In this document: one piece after another, positions 39,502 through 49,348 of the stretch | Position numbering within the stretch: position 1 is the first letter of the stretch | Layout of the letters: every line of letters starts with the position of its first letter | Assembly: GCF_014194975.1 (NCBI RefSeq) | Contig: NZ_JACIAY010000006.1 | Span: 186,001 to 250,000, forward strand | Length of the DNA: 64,000 bases | Direction of reading: 5' to 3' | Source of the DNA: Sphingomonas sp. BK580 | GTDB taxonomy: Bacteria > Pseudomonadota > Alphaproteobacteria > Sphingomonadales > Sphingomonadaceae | Translations under genes and position numbers: made by a program | Notes under the pieces: model-generated | Seen by the model: only the letters and a program-made list of their open reading frames with translations | The model's database searches: none | What the model was told of the DNA's origin: nothing

Positions 39502-39932
39502 ACGGGCTCCTTGAGCATGTCGACGCGGGCGGCGTGGCGCCCGCCGAGGAAATCGGTGGCGAGGAAGGTGGCGACGCACTGCTTGGCCATGTCGAGGCCG
39601 ATCAGCCGCGCGCCGAGCGCGATCGCGTTGACGTCGTTGTGGCTGCGCGCGAGCGCGGCGGAATAGGGCTCCGACACCAGGGCGCAGCGCACGGCCGGGT
39701 AGCGGTTGGCCGCGATCATGATGCCGATGCCCGAGCCGCACAGCGCGATGCCGCGCTCGACGCGGCCCGAGGCGAGCGCCTCGGCGAGGACGCGCCCATA
39801 GTCGGGATAGTCGACGCTGGCGGTGCCGTCGGTGCCGAGGTCGGTGACGGCGTGGCCCTGCTCGTTGAGCCAGGCCTTGAGCTCCTGCTTGAGCGCGAAG
39901 CCGGCATGGTCGGTGGCGATGGCGACTCGCAC
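39498..39932 (-). CDS. rpiB: Ribose-5-phosphate isomerase B
   Basis: Interconverts ribose 5-phosphate and ribulose 5-phosphate (RpiB/LacAB fold). The 144-aa protein has [18 protein letters not shown], the active-site [18 protein letters not shown] with the catalytic cysteine, and [26 protein letters not shown]. Start is a GTG preceded by GGAGGAG. It overlaps glyA by 4 bp. Confidence 0.97.
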   Translation of the reverse strand: MRVAIATDHAGFALKQELKAWLNEQGHAVTDLGTDGTASVDYPDYGRVLAEALASGRVERGIALCGSGIGIMIAANRYPAVRCALVSEPYSAALARSHNDVNAIALGARLIGLDMAKQCVATFLATDFLGGRHAARVDMLKEPV

Positions 39933-40031
39933 GGGATCACTCCTCCGGGCGCGGGCGGACGATCGCCCGCGATCCCCGCCGGGTGCCCCCCGGGGGCGGC
40001 GCAGTCAAGCGCGAATGGGGTGCCGCGCGGC

Positions 40032-41858
40032 TTACCCCTTCTGCGCCGCGATATAGCGGTCGACCTGCTCCTCCAGCACACCGAGCGGCAGCGCCCCCTG
40101 GTTCAGCACCGCCTCGTGGAAGTCCCGGATGTCGAACCTCGGCCCGAGTTCGCGCTCGGCGCGCGCGCGCAGCTCGGCGATCTTGAGCTGGCCGACCATG
40201 TAGCTGGTCGCCTGGCCCGGCCAGTTGAAATAGCGGTCGACCTCGCGCGCGATGTCGGTGTCCGACACCGAGCTGTTGGCGCGGAAATAGGCGATCGCCT
40301 GGTCGCGCGTCCACCGCTTGGAGTGGATGCCGGTGTCGAGCACCAGCCGGATCGCGCGCCACACCTGCAGCGACAGCATGCCGAAGCGATCGTACGGCGT
40401 CTTGTACACGCCCATCTCGTCCGCCAGCCGCTCCGAATAGAGCCCCCATCCCTCCATATAGGCGCCATAGCCGCCGAACTTGCGGAACTTGGGCAGGTCG
40501 GCCAGCTCCTGCTGGCGCGCGATCTGGAAGTGGTGCCCCGGCGCGCCCTCGTGCGCGGCGATGCCCGCGACCTGCACCTTCTGCGTCTGGTTCATGTCGA
40601 CCAGGTTGACGTAGTAGATGCCCGGCCGCGTGCCGTCCGCCGAGGGCGGGTTGTAGAAAGCGGTGGAGGCGGTGCCCTCGCGCCACTTCTCCACCGCGCG
40701 CACCTCCAGCGGTGCCTTGGGTAGCACGCGGAAATAGCGCGGCGCCGCCGCCATCACGCCGGCGATCACCGCGCGCGCGTCGCCGAGATACTGTTCGCGG
40801 CCCGCGGCGGTGTTGGGATATTTGAGCGACGGGTCGGTGCGGACCTTGTCGAAGAACTGCTCCAGCGTACCGGTGAAGCCGACCTGGCGCTTGACCGCCT
40901 CCATCTCGCCGCGGATCGCCGCCACCTGCCGGAGCCCGAGCTGGTGGATCTGCTCGGCGCTGAGATCGGTGGTGGTCGATTCGCGCAGCCGGTCGGCGTA
41001 ATAGGCCGTGCCGTCGGGCAGGTGCCACGCGCCGTAGTTGCCCGTCGCCTTGGGCGCGATCTCGTCCAGCGCCGCGATCAGCACGGTATAGCCCTGGCGG
41101 AACGGCCCCTTGAGCGCGGCGGTGGCGTCGGCGAGCAGCTGCGTCTTGGTCGCGGGCGGAGCGTCGAGCGCGGCGACCTTCTTGCGGAAGTCGGCCAGCA
41201 GCGTCGAGTCGGGGCCGGCGTCGAACGGCGCGCCGGTGACCACCTTGAGCGCGTCGGCGCGGGCGGGGGCGAAATTGACCTGGTTGGGGATGATGCCTTT
41301 GGCGGCCTGCACGCGCATCGTCGCGGCGACCTCGCGCATCACGCGCTCGGTGTCGCGCAACCGCGCGATGTAGGCGCGCGCGTCGGCGACGGTGTCGACC
41401 CGGTGGTTGTTGATCAGCAGCACGGGGATCGCGCCCGCGGGGCTGCCGTTGGTCGAGACCGGGAAGCGCAGCTGGCGGAAGCGGAACGAGGCGCGGTCGC
41501 GCGCCACCTGCTCCTCGAACAGCCGGTAGCTGACCCGCGCCGACTCGCCGAGCTGCTCCGGGCGGAAGCGGCGGTGCAGCTCGGCGAGCTGGCGCTCGGC
41601 GAGATCGCGCGCGCGCACCTGCGCGGCGTCGGTGTAGTCGTCGAGCCGGTCCTCGTCGGTCTTGAGCCCGAGCTGGGTCTGGCCCTCCGGGCTGAGCGCG
41701 AGCTGCTGGTCGAACGCCTGGTCGAGGAAGGCGAGCAGCGCGCGGTCGGCCGCCTGGGTCGCGGCGGTGCGCGCCGCGGGCGCGACCGCCTGCGGCGCGG
41801 GCGCGGCGGCGGCCAGCGCGAGGGTCGACGTCAACAACAGCGCATGAACTCGGCGCAT
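40032..41858 (-). CDS. Periplasmic DUF885-family metallopeptidase-like protein
   Basis: The 608-aa product has a signal peptide (MRRVHALLLTSTLALAAAA) and the DUF885 pattern. HEGAPGHHFQIARQQ in the last third holds HExxxHH-type zinc ligands; EGWGLYSERLADEMG supplies a further glutamate. The repeated acidic-aromatic surface of the family is seen in IPVLLINNHRVDTVADARAYIARLRDTERVM. Family members hydrolyse peptides, but no substrate is known here. GGAGG lies upstream of the ATG. It is alone on the minus strand between rpiB and the FecR-like gene. Confidence 0.88.
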   Translation of the reverse strand: MRRVHALLLTSTLALAAAAPAPQAVAPAARTAATQAADRALLAFLDQAFDQQLALSPEGQTQLGLKTDEDRLDDYTDAAQVRARDLAERQLAELHRRFRPEQLGESARVSYRLFEEQVARDRASFRFRQLRFPVSTNGSPAGAIPVLLINNHRVDTVADARAYIARLRDTERVMREVAATMRVQAAKGIIPNQVNFAPARADALKVVTGAPFDAGPDSTLLADFRKKVAALDAPPATKTQLLADATAALKGPFRQGYTVLIAALDEIAPKATGNYGAWHLPDGTAYYADRLRESTTTDLSAEQIHQLGLRQVAAIRGEMEAVKRQVGFTGTLEQFFDKVRTDPSLKYPNTAAGREQYLGDARAVIAGVMAAAPRYFRVLPKAPLEVRAVEKWREGTASTAFYNPPSADGTRPGIYYVNLVDMNQTQKVQVAGIAAHEGAPGHHFQIARQQELADLPKFRKFGGYGAYMEGWGLYSERLADEMGVYKTPYDRFGMLSLQVWRAIRLVLDTGIHSKRWTRDQAIAYFRANSSVSDTDIAREVDRYFNWPGQATSYMVGQLKIAELRARAERELGPRFDIRDFHEAVLNQGALPLGVLEEQVDRYIAAQKG

Positions 41859-41920
41859 CGCATCCTCCGGTGAAGCGCCCCTTTGTGTCGCGCGCTCCCG
41901 GCCGGTGCAATGCCCGGGCG

Positions 41921-43867
41921 TCAGGGCTTCTTGGGAGACAGCGCGTCCACCACCTGCTTGACCGGGTCGAGCGGTCCGGGAAGAGGCTTCTTGGCGGCGT
42001 CGTCGGCCGCCTTCTGCGCCGCCTTCGCGGCGTCATCGGCCGCCTTCTGCGCGTCGCGAGCGGCCTTCTCCTGCTCCTTGGCCGCCTCCGCCGCGGCCTT
42101 GGCCGCCTGATCGGCCGCCTCCTTGATCGCCTTCTCCTGCTCCTTGGCGGCCTTGTCGGCGTCCCTGGCGGCCTTCTCGGCGTCCTTGGCGGCCTTGTCC
42201 GCAGCGGCCTTGGCGGCCTGGTCGGCCGCTTTCTGCGCCTGCTCCGCGGCCTTGGCCGCATCCTGTGCCGCCTTCTGCACGGCCGCGTCGGTCAGCGCCT
42301 TCGCGGCGTCGCGCGCCGCCTTGTCACCCGCCGCCCGCGCCGCCGCTGCGGCAGCGCTGCTGGCCCCCTGCGATGCCGCCTGCGCGGCCGCCTGTGCCTG
42401 CGCCGCCTGCGCCTGTGCCGCCGCGGCAGCCTGCGCCGCGGCCGCGCGCGCGGCCGGATCAGCGCCCTGCTGCGCCTCGGCCGCTGCCTGCGCCGCCGCG
42501 GCCGCCTGCCGTGCCGCTTCCGCTGCCTGCGCCATCGTCGCGGCATCGGCCTCGGCCTGCGCCTGCGCCGCGCTCGTCGCGGCCGCCTCGGCCGCCGCCC
42601 GCGCCTGCGCCTCCGCCTCGGCCGCCTGGCTCGCGGCGAGCTGCTGCTGCGCCGCGAGCGCGTCCTGTGCGAACTTGGCGCTCTGCTCCGCCTGCGCCAT
42701 CGCGGCGGCGCGCGCCGCCGCGGCCTGCTCCTGCTCGGCACCCGCCTGCGCCGCCGCCAGCGACGAGGCTTCCGCCGCCGCCTGGGTCGCCCGTGCCTGC
42801 TGCGCGGCGACCAAGGCGGCCTGCTCGGCGGCCGCCTTGGCCGCCGCTGCCGCAGCCGCCTGCGCCGCGCTCTTCTCCGCCGCGGCGCTCGCGACGACCT
42901 GTTCGGTGCGCGCCGCCGCGATCTCGGTGGCGACCTCGACCGCCTTGACCGTCGTGGTCGAGGCCTCGGTCGCGGTGCGAGTCGCGCTCGCCACCGCCGC
43001 GAGCGCCGCGCTGGCGCCGCCCGCCGCCGCGGTGGTGCCCTGGACGAGCCCGCCGGTGGTGTCCGCCAGGGCGACGGGCGCGGCATAGACCGTCTCGCTC
43101 ACCGCCACCGCCGCGGGCGCGGCGGCCGCCGGGGCCGCGCCCACCACGGCCGGCGCCGCCTCCGTCGTCGCCGCGGGCACGGCCGCGGCGAGCGACGACG
43201 GCGCCGCCTCACCCGCCGGGGTGACAGCCGGCTCGGGGGCCGCGGCGATCGCGACCGGGAGCGCCGGCGCCTCCTTCGGCCGCGCCGGCGACTCGATCAC
43301 GCGGCGCACGCCGTCGCGCTCGATCGCCATGCGGAAGCGGTCGTCGGCACCGACCTGCGCCACCGCCCCCGGGGTCAGCAGGTCGTGCGCGCCGCCGTCG
43401 CTGGTGGCGACCTCGACCGCGCCCTCGATCACCTGCAGCGCACTGCCGGTGCCGCCGACGCTGACGCTGAAGGTCGTCCCCTTCACCACCGCGGCGAGAT
43501 ACGGCGTCTGCACCTCGAAGTGCGGCGTCATCTTCTTCTTGATCATGAAGACGACGTTGCCGAACTCCTCGACGATCCGGGTCATCCCCTTGGTCTCGGT
43601 CGCGGCGGGCAGCGTCAGCCGGGAGCCCGGCGCGACCAGCATGAACTCGGTGCCGCGCACCAGCACCGCGCGCGCGCCCTTGGCAGTGGTGACGGTGTCC
43701 CCCGCCGCGATCGCGCTGCCGCGCGTGGCGACCTTGGACACGCTCGCGCGCGTCACCTGCACGTCGCCCATCGCCTCGCTGATCCGCCAGCCGGCGGTGC
43801 CGGCGCCCGCGGGCGGCGCCAAGGTAGCGGTTGAAGCGGCGAGCAGCGCCACGATCGGCTTACGCAT
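41921..43867 (-). CDS. FecR-domain protein with long Ala-rich coiled-coil tail
   Basis: The 648-aa protein has a signal peptide, then an N-terminal FecR domain (GDVQVTRASVSKVATRGSAIAAGDTVTTAKGARAVLVRG, and VQTPYLAAVVKGTTFSVSV). From about residue 310 to 620 it is an Ala-rich, Lys/Glu/Gln-containing stretch with KAA/EKAARDA-like units (roughly 60 percent Ala), predicted as a very long helix or coiled coil, ending PLPGPLDPVKQVVDALSPKKP. It is exported and likely cell-wall or outer-membrane associated. It is divergent from the TpsB-type transporter gene, which makes it a candidate partner, though it lacks the usual secretion-domain features of TpsA proteins. Confidence 0.85.
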   Translation of the reverse strand: MRKPIVALLAASTATLAPPAGAGTAGWRISEAMGDVQVTRASVSKVATRGSAIAAGDTVTTAKGARAVLVRGTEFMLVAPGSRLTLPAATETKGMTRIVEEFGNVVFMIKKKMTPHFEVQTPYLAAVVKGTTFSVSVGGTGSALQVIEGAVEVATSDGGAHDLLTPGAVAQVGADDRFRMAIERDGVRRVIESPARPKEAPALPVAIAAAPEPAVTPAGEAAPSSLAAAVPAATTEAAPAVVGAAPAAAAPAAVAVSETVYAAPVALADTTGGLVQGTTAAAGGASAALAAVASATRTATEASTTTVKAVEVATEIAAARTEQVVASAAAEKSAAQAAAAAAAKAAAEQAALVAAQQARATQAAAEASSLAAAQAGAEQEQAAAARAAAMAQAEQSAKFAQDALAAQQQLAASQAAEAEAQARAAAEAAATSAAQAQAEADAATMAQAAEAARQAAAAAQAAAEAQQGADPAARAAAAQAAAAAQAQAAQAQAAAQAASQGASSAAAAAARAAGDKAARDAAKALTDAAVQKAAQDAAKAAEQAQKAADQAAKAAADKAAKDAEKAARDADKAAKEQEKAIKEAADQAAKAAAEAAKEQEKAARDAQKAADDAAKAAQKAADDAAKKPLPGPLDPVKQVVDALSPKKP

Positions 43868-44024
43868 GTTTATCTCCCTCGGCCCGCCAGGCGCGCCGAG
43901 TCAGCCGAGTAGAAGGAGAGAATTGCCAACAACTTAGAGCGGCTGGTTAACGAATTGCCGCGGTCGGCGTAACCAAATCGGAACCCGCCCCCGCCTAGGC
44001 CCCGTCGCGACAACAGGGGCGCCC

Positions 44025-45683
44025 ATGCGAGCTTTTTCCACGATTCGTCTCACGCTGCTGGGCAGCGCCGCGCTGGCGGCCACGCCCGCCGCGGCGCAGA
44101 CCGCGCTCGACCGCGCCGACCCGACGATCGCGGCGCGCGCGCTGCCGCGCCCCTCGCTCGAGCAGCCCGAGCGCGCGCGGCCGACCGAGGTCGACGCTGC
44201 CAGCCGCGCCGCCGCGGGCGCGACGCTGACCCCACCGGTGCGCGCGGTACATGTGCTCGGCGCGTCGGGCGTGCCCGACTCGGCCTATGCCGCCGCGGTG
44301 AGCCCGGTGATCGGACGCGCGCTCGACCGTGCCGCGCTGGCGACGCTCGCGGGCCAGGTGGCGGGCGCGGTGCGCGCGCGCGGCTACCCCTTCGCCACGG
44401 CCTCGGTCGCGGCGCAGCCGATGGCGGACGGCGTGCTCGCGGTGGAGGTCGACCTCGGCCGCATCGATGCGGTGCGCGTGATCGGCGCGCGCAGCGCCGC
44501 CGCGGACACGCTGCTGGTCCATGCGCTCACCGGGCGCGGCGCGGTGACGCAGACGATGCTGGAGCGCGCGCTGCTGCTCGTCGGCGACGTGCCCGGCGTG
44601 CGGGTGACCGACACCCGCTACGTCCGCCAGGACGGCTTCGGCATCCTGCTGGTGACGATCGCGAGCGACCGCGCGAGCGCCTATGCGCAGCTCGACAACC
44701 GCGGCAGCGCCGAGGTCGGGCCGGTGCGCTCGACGCTGCTCGCCAGCCTGCGCGGGGTGGCGGGCGACGGCGACGAGCTGGCGCTGATCGTCGCGCAGAC
44801 GCCGTTCGAGCCGAGCGAGTTCGCCTTCCTGCGCGCGCGCTACGCCGCGCCGGTCGACTCGGCGGGCTCGGTGCTGGCGGTAGCCGGCTCGGTGGCGCGC
44901 TCGAACCCGGGCGCGGCGCTGGCGCCGCTCGACGTGGTCGGGCGCAGCGGCGACCTGTCGGTGAGCTACACGCGCGCACTGGTGCGCACCCGCGCGCGCA
45001 GCCTGTGGGGCAATGCCGAGCTGCGCGCGGTGACGGTGACCCAGACGCTCCGGGGCGCACGGCTGCGGCGCGACCGGCTCGCCACCGCCACCGCCTCGCT
45101 CAACGGCCAGGCGAGCGTCGCGGGCGGCACGCTGCGCGGCGAGCTCGCCGGCGTGGTCGGGCTGCCGCTCGCCGGGGTGAGTCGCGCCGGCGACGCGTTG
45201 CTGTCGCGCGCCGACGGCGACGCGCGCTTCGTCCTGGCGACGTGGCAGATGGACTATACGCGTCGGCTCGGCGGGCGGTTCAGCGCGGTGCTGGCGGGCG
45301 CGGCGCAGCTCGCCTCGCGCCCTTTGCTCGCCACCGCCGAGATCGGTCTGGGCGGGCCCGGATATGGCCGCGGCTATGACTATGCCGAGCGCACCGGTGA
45401 CCAAGGCGCGATGGCCTCGGCCGAGCTCCGCGCCGACGCCGGGCGCGTGCTGCCCGGCGTGATCGACCGCGCGCAGGGCTATGCCTTCGTCGACGGCGGC
45501 CATGTCAGCAACCTGCGCGACGGGTTCGGCGGCGGCACCCTGGCCTCGACCGGGCTGGGCGTGCGCGCCGGCACGGGGCGGCTCGACGGCATGGTCGAGG
45601 TGGCGTTCCCGCTCAACGCCGATCGGTTCGACACCGGCAACCGCCGCCCGCGCCTCTCGCTGCGGCTGTCGCGGGTGTTCTGA
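44025..45683 (+). CDS. TpsB-type outer membrane transporter (ShlB/FhaC/HecB family)
   Basis: Outer-membrane pore of two-partner secretion. The 552-aa protein begins with a signal peptide (ending near AAAQT) and POTRA-like repeats with the pattern RAVHVLGASGVPDSAY and ARGYPFATASVAAQPMADGVLAVEVDLGRIDAVRVIG. It then has a beta-barrel domain with alternating hydrophobic strands ending in the terminal Phe (RPRLSLRLSRVF). No TpsA exoprotein lies adjacent. The upstream gap is shared with the divergent FecR-like gene. Confidence 0.85.
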   Translation: MRAFSTIRLTLLGSAALAATPAAAQTALDRADPTIAARALPRPSLEQPERARPTEVDAASRAAAGATLTPPVRAVHVLGASGVPDSAYAAAVSPVIGRALDRAALATLAGQVAGAVRARGYPFATASVAAQPMADGVLAVEVDLGRIDAVRVIGARSAAADTLLVHALTGRGAVTQTMLERALLLVGDVPGVRVTDTRYVRQDGFGILLVTIASDRASAYAQLDNRGSAEVGPVRSTLLASLRGVAGDGDELALIVAQTPFEPSEFAFLRARYAAPVDSAGSVLAVAGSVARSNPGAALAPLDVVGRSGDLSVSYTRALVRTRARSLWGNAELRAVTVTQTLRGARLRRDRLATATASLNGQASVAGGTLRGELAGVVGLPLAGVSRAGDALLSRADGDARFVLATWQMDYTRRLGGRFSAVLAGAAQLASRPLLATAEIGLGGPGYGRGYDYAERTGDQGAMASAELRADAGRVLPGVIDRAQGYAFVDGGHVSNLRDGFGGGTLASTGLGVRAGTGRLDGMVEVAFPLNADRFDTGNRRPRLSLRLSRVF

Positions 45684-45939
45684 TGGAGGGTCAGGTCGGA
45701 CGTGTGAAGCACCCCAAGGCTTGTGAGGCGAAGCACCATCCTCTTTCCTCACCGACCAACCCGGCGGACGCCGCGGTCCACTCGGGTGGCGTCGCTTGCA
45801 CGTCACGGCGGTTCGCCCAACTGGACCCCGGCGTCCGCCGGAGTGGTGCGGGGCGGGAGGCGGACGGCTTAGATCACGCTGACCTTCTCGCGGGCGGGGC
45901 CGTAGCGGCTCTTCCCCTCACCTGCCAAGCCGCCGCCGC

Positions 45940-48234
45940 GTGCTGAGCCCCCGCCGCCGCGCCCTGCTGCGCCACCGCCGCGCGCTCGCGCTCGCCGCCG
46001 CGCTCACGCTCGCGCTGCTCACCGCGCTCAGCGGGCTGGGCGCGCGGGTCGACCGGCTGCTCGACCCGCCGCGCGCCGCCGCCTGGGTGCGCGCGCCGAG
46101 CGGGCAGGTCGTCGTCGTCGAGATGGACGCCGCCAGCGTCGCCGCGATCCGCGAGTGGCCGTGGTCGCGCGACCATTATGCGCGCGCGGTCGACCGGCTG
46201 CGCGCCGCGGGTGCCGCCTCGATCACCTTCGACGTCGACTTCTCGTCCGCCGGGCCCGGCGCGGGCGACGCCGCGCTGGCGCGGGCCATCGCGCGCGCGC
46301 CCGGTCTGGTGGCGCTGCCCACCTTCGCGCAGCGCGCGCGCTCGGATGACCGCCGCACGATCGACTCGCTGCCGCTGCCCGCGCTGCGCGACGGTGCCGC
46401 GCTCGCCTCGGTGAGCATGCAGCCCGACGCCGACGGCATCGTCCGCCGCGCGCCGTTCGGCACGGTGACCGCGGGCACGCCGCGGCCGTCGCTCTCCGCG
46501 CTGATCGCGCATCGCTCGGGCGCGGCGGACAGCTTCTTCCCGATCGACGGCGGGATCGACCCGGCGCGGCTGCCGCGGCTGAGCTTCGTCGCGGTGCGCG
46601 ACGGCCGCTTCGACCCGGCCGCGGTGCGCGGGCGCGACGTGCTGATCGGCGCCACCGCGATCGAGATGGGCGACCGCTACGCCACGCCGCACTGGGGCGT
46701 GATCCCCGGCGTCGTCGTGCAGGCGCTCGCCGCGGAGACGCTGCTCGCGGGCGTGCCGGGCGAGCGCAGCAGCGCGCTGCCGCTGCTCGTGGCGCTGTTG
46801 CTCTCGCTGCCGATGCTGCTGGCGCGGCGCGGTGCGGTCGCCGCGGGGCTCGCGCTGGGCGCACCGGCGGCGCTGTTCGCGCTGGCGGTCTGGGCGCAGG
46901 TCGCCCGGCACGCGGTGTTCCCGCTCGCCCCCGCGCTGGTGTTGGTGGTCGCGGCCGGGCTGGCGCGGGTCGCGCTCGACCTCGCGCGCCGCTTCGAGCG
47001 CCAGCGCCGCGTGGACGAGGACACCGGCCTGCCCAACCGCCGCGCGCTGCTCCACGACAAGGACGCCGCCGCGCCGACGCCGCTGCTGGTGGCGTCGCTC
47101 GGCAACGCCGACGCGCTCGTCACGCTGCTGGGCGAGCGTGCCGGGCACGACCTGCTGCTGCGCGTCGCCGACCGGCTGCGCGCGACGGTGGGCGCCACGG
47201 TCTATCGCGTCGGCGAGCGGCTGCTCGCGGTCGACGCGCCGGGCGACGACGTCGAGGCGCTGGTGGCGGCGCTGCGCGCGACTCTGACCGAGCCGGTCGA
47301 GATCCTCGGCCGGCGCGCCGACGCGGCGGTCCATCTCGGCGTCTCGGCGGGCGAGGGCACGATCCACGACCGGCTGGTGAGCGCCACGCGCGCCGCCGAC
47401 GAAGCCGCCGCGGCGGGCGCGTTCTGGCGCCACGCGCACGTCGACGCCGAGGCGCTGGAGCGGCGGCTGGTGCTGATGGGCGAGCTCGACCAGGCGATCG
47501 CCGACGGCGAGATCGAGGTCCATTACCAGCCCAAGCTCGCGCTCGCGACCGACCGGGTCGCCAGCGCCGAGGCCTTGGTGCGCTGGCGCCACCCGGTGCG
47601 GGGGATGATCCGGCCGGATCTGTTCATCCCGCTCGCCGAGCAGGCCGATCGGATCGGCGCGCTGACGCTGCACGTGCTCGCGCGCGCGGTCGCCGATCTC
47701 GCGGCGTGGCGCGCGCGCGGGCACGACGTCTCGGTCGCGATCAACCTCTCCGCCATGCTGATCGCCGAGCCGGCGTTCAGCATGGCGGTGGACGCGCTGC
47801 TCGACTCGGGCGCGGTGCCGGCCGACCGGCTGATCTTCGAGGTGACCGAGTCGGCCACGCTGGCCGACCCGGAGCGCGCCGCCGCGCAGCTGCGCCACTT
47901 TCGCGCCAAGGGCGTGGCGATCTCGATGGACGATTACGGCACCGGCCAGTCGACGCTGACCTACCTGCGCGAGCTGCCGCTGTCCGAGCTCAAGATCGAC
48001 CGCAGCTTCGTCCAGCACGCGCACCTCAACCCGGCGGACGCGCTGATGGTGCGCTCGACGATCGACCTCGCGCACGGGCTCGGGCTCAAGGTGGTGGCGG
48101 AGGGGATCGAGGAGCCCGGCTGCCTCGCGCTGCTGCGCGACGCCGGCTGCGACCTGGTGCAGGGCTATCTGATCGGGCGGCCGATGGTGGCGGACGCGTT
48201 CGTGGCGACGCTGGAGCAGCGCGCGGCGGCGTGA
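45940..48234 (+). CDS. CHASE2-degenerate GGDEF-EAL signalling protein, predicted c-di-GMP phosphodiesterase
   Basis: 764 aa. A first membrane helix (about residues 14-30) is followed by an extracytoplasmic CHASE2 sensor ([31 protein letters not shown]) and then three membrane helices near residues 268-345. The GGDEF part ([13 protein letters not shown] onward) lacks its active GG[DE]EF and shows VGERLL instead. The EAL domain keeps EAL (in [11 protein letters not shown]), [20 protein letters not shown] and EGIEE, so it is probably an active phosphodiesterase. The start is a GTG without a clear ribosome binding site. It lies downstream of the TpsB gene on the same strand, 256 bp away. Confidence 0.9.
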   Translation: MLSPRRRALLRHRRALALAAALTLALLTALSGLGARVDRLLDPPRAAAWVRAPSGQVVVVEMDAASVAAIREWPWSRDHYARAVDRLRAAGAASITFDVDFSSAGPGAGDAALARAIARAPGLVALPTFAQRARSDDRRTIDSLPLPALRDGAALASVSMQPDADGIVRRAPFGTVTAGTPRPSLSALIAHRSGAADSFFPIDGGIDPARLPRLSFVAVRDGRFDPAAVRGRDVLIGATAIEMGDRYATPHWGVIPGVVVQALAAETLLAGVPGERSSALPLLVALLLSLPMLLARRGAVAAGLALGAPAALFALAVWAQVARHAVFPLAPALVLVVAAGLARVALDLARRFERQRRVDEDTGLPNRRALLHDKDAAAPTPLLVASLGNADALVTLLGERAGHDLLLRVADRLRATVGATVYRVGERLLAVDAPGDDVEALVAALRATLTEPVEILGRRADAAVHLGVSAGEGTIHDRLVSATRAADEAAAAGAFWRHAHVDAEALERRLVLMGELDQAIADGEIEVHYQPKLALATDRVASAEALVRWRHPVRGMIRPDLFIPLAEQADRIGALTLHVLARAVADLAAWRARGHDVSVAINLSAMLIAEPAFSMAVDALLDSGAVPADRLIFEVTESATLADPERAAAQLRHFRAKGVAISMDDYGTGQSTLTYLRELPLSELKIDRSFVQHAHLNPADALMVRSTIDLAHGLGLKVVAEGIEEPGCLALLRDAGCDLVQGYLIGRPMVADAFVATLEQRAAA

Positions 48235-48265
48235 GTCGGTCCTCGCGTCGCGCGCGCGGGTCGAC

Positions 48266-49009
48266 CTACCCGAGGGCGCGGCGGTACAGCGCGAGCGTCC
48301 ACGCCACGCTCTCGAGGAACAGCGCCGGGTCGTAGCGCGGCCCCTCGTCGCGCAGGAAGGCGTGCGGCGCGTTGACCTCGTGCCACTCGTAGCGCGCGCC
48401 CACCTCTTCCAGCCGGGCGCGGATCGTCTCACGCCCGGCGAAGGGCACGTGCGGGTCCTGCCGCCCCCAGACGAACATCGCCTCGGCCTGGAGCGCGTCC
48501 ATCCGCGCCAGGCTGTCGTCGGTGCGGCCCGCGCCCAGCGTGCCCGAGTGGATGTCGGTGGCGTAGAAACACGCGGCGGCGCCGACGCGCGGGTCGAGCG
48601 CGGCGCGATAGGCGAGGTGCCCGCCGAGGCACACGCCGAAGGTGGCGAGCCGCCCGTCGCACGCCGGATGCGCCGCCAGCGCGGTGAGCGCGGCGCGCGA
48701 GTCGGCGTCGTACTGCGCCACCGGCTTGGTGAACTTGAGCGCGTTGCCGCGATCGGTGCCGGGCTGGTCGTAGGCCAGCACCGTGCCGGCGGGCTCGTAC
48801 TCGTGGTAGACCTCGGGCACCGAGACGACATAGCCGTTGCCCGCCAGCAGGGTCGCCAGACGACGGATCGGCGCGGTCACCTGGTAGATCTCGGAGAAGA
48901 ACAGCACACCGGGGAAGCTGCCTTCGATCGCGGGGCGGAACAGGTGGGTGCGCATCGTGCCCGCGCCGGGCACCGCCACGTCCTCAACTTCGTCGCTGCG
49001 CACGATCAT
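48266..49009 (-). CDS. Dienelactone hydrolase family protein
   Basis: Alpha/beta hydrolase of the cysteine-nucleophile type, 247 aa. The nucleophile elbow is TFGVCLGGHLAYRA; the triad partners are in VWGRQDPHVPF (Asp) and NAPHAFLRD (His). The motif VPEVYHEYEPAGTVL is common in DLH-like proteins. Start at 49009 is chosen since the longer open frame has no signal or conserved features. Physiological substrate unknown; DLH itself acts in chloroaromatic degradation, but paralogues act on other lactones or esters. Confidence 0.9.
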   Translation of the reverse strand: MIVRSDEVEDVAVPGAGTMRTHLFRPAIEGSFPGVLFFSEIYQVTAPIRRLATLLAGNGYVVSVPEVYHEYEPAGTVLAYDQPGTDRGNALKFTKPVAQYDADSRAALTALAAHPACDGRLATFGVCLGGHLAYRAALDPRVGAAACFYATDIHSGTLGAGRTDDSLARMDALQAEAMFVWGRQDPHVPFAGRETIRARLEEVGARYEWHEVNAPHAFLRDEGPRYDPALFLESVAWTLALYRRALG

Positions 49010-49158
49010 GGTCGCTGTCCCCTGGCTGTGGCGCGCCGCTGTGGCAGCGGGGCGCCTGCGGGGCAAGGCGGGGCGGAGGAGAACGGCCGGTTCGTGCAGG
49101 TAGCAGAGCGGCACCACGGAGCGCGGCCGAGACCCGCGTTTACCCGCCGCTACACTCC

Positions 49159-49253
49159 CGTCATCCCCGCGCAGGCGGGGATCCAGACGCGGAGGTCCTC
49201 GCGGGAGCCGCGGCGTCAGCTTCTATGGATTGCCCGCCTGCGCGGGGATGACG
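49159..49253. repeat. Palindromic intergenic repeat, family A, copy 3
   Basis: CGTCATCCCCGC / GCGGGGATGACG outer arms with inner GGGGATCC-like units; the centre is less conserved than in copies 1 and 2 (GCGGCGTCAGC). It lies in the 49010-49348 gap between the divergent dienelactone hydrolase and ParD-like genes. Nothing else is recognised in the gap. Confidence 0.8.
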
Positions 49254-49348
49254 GAAAAGGGCGGACGAGAGCCTCAAGGCCCTTCTCCTCGTCAGCCGAC
49301 ACTATGCTACATATACGCTCCATACACTAAGCGACCGAGGATCACTCC

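Noticed and set aside
45874..48831. 985-codon antisense frame across CHASE2-EAL
   Set aside because: Low-complexity Arg/Glu/Ala composition and no signature; the real gene is on the plus strand.
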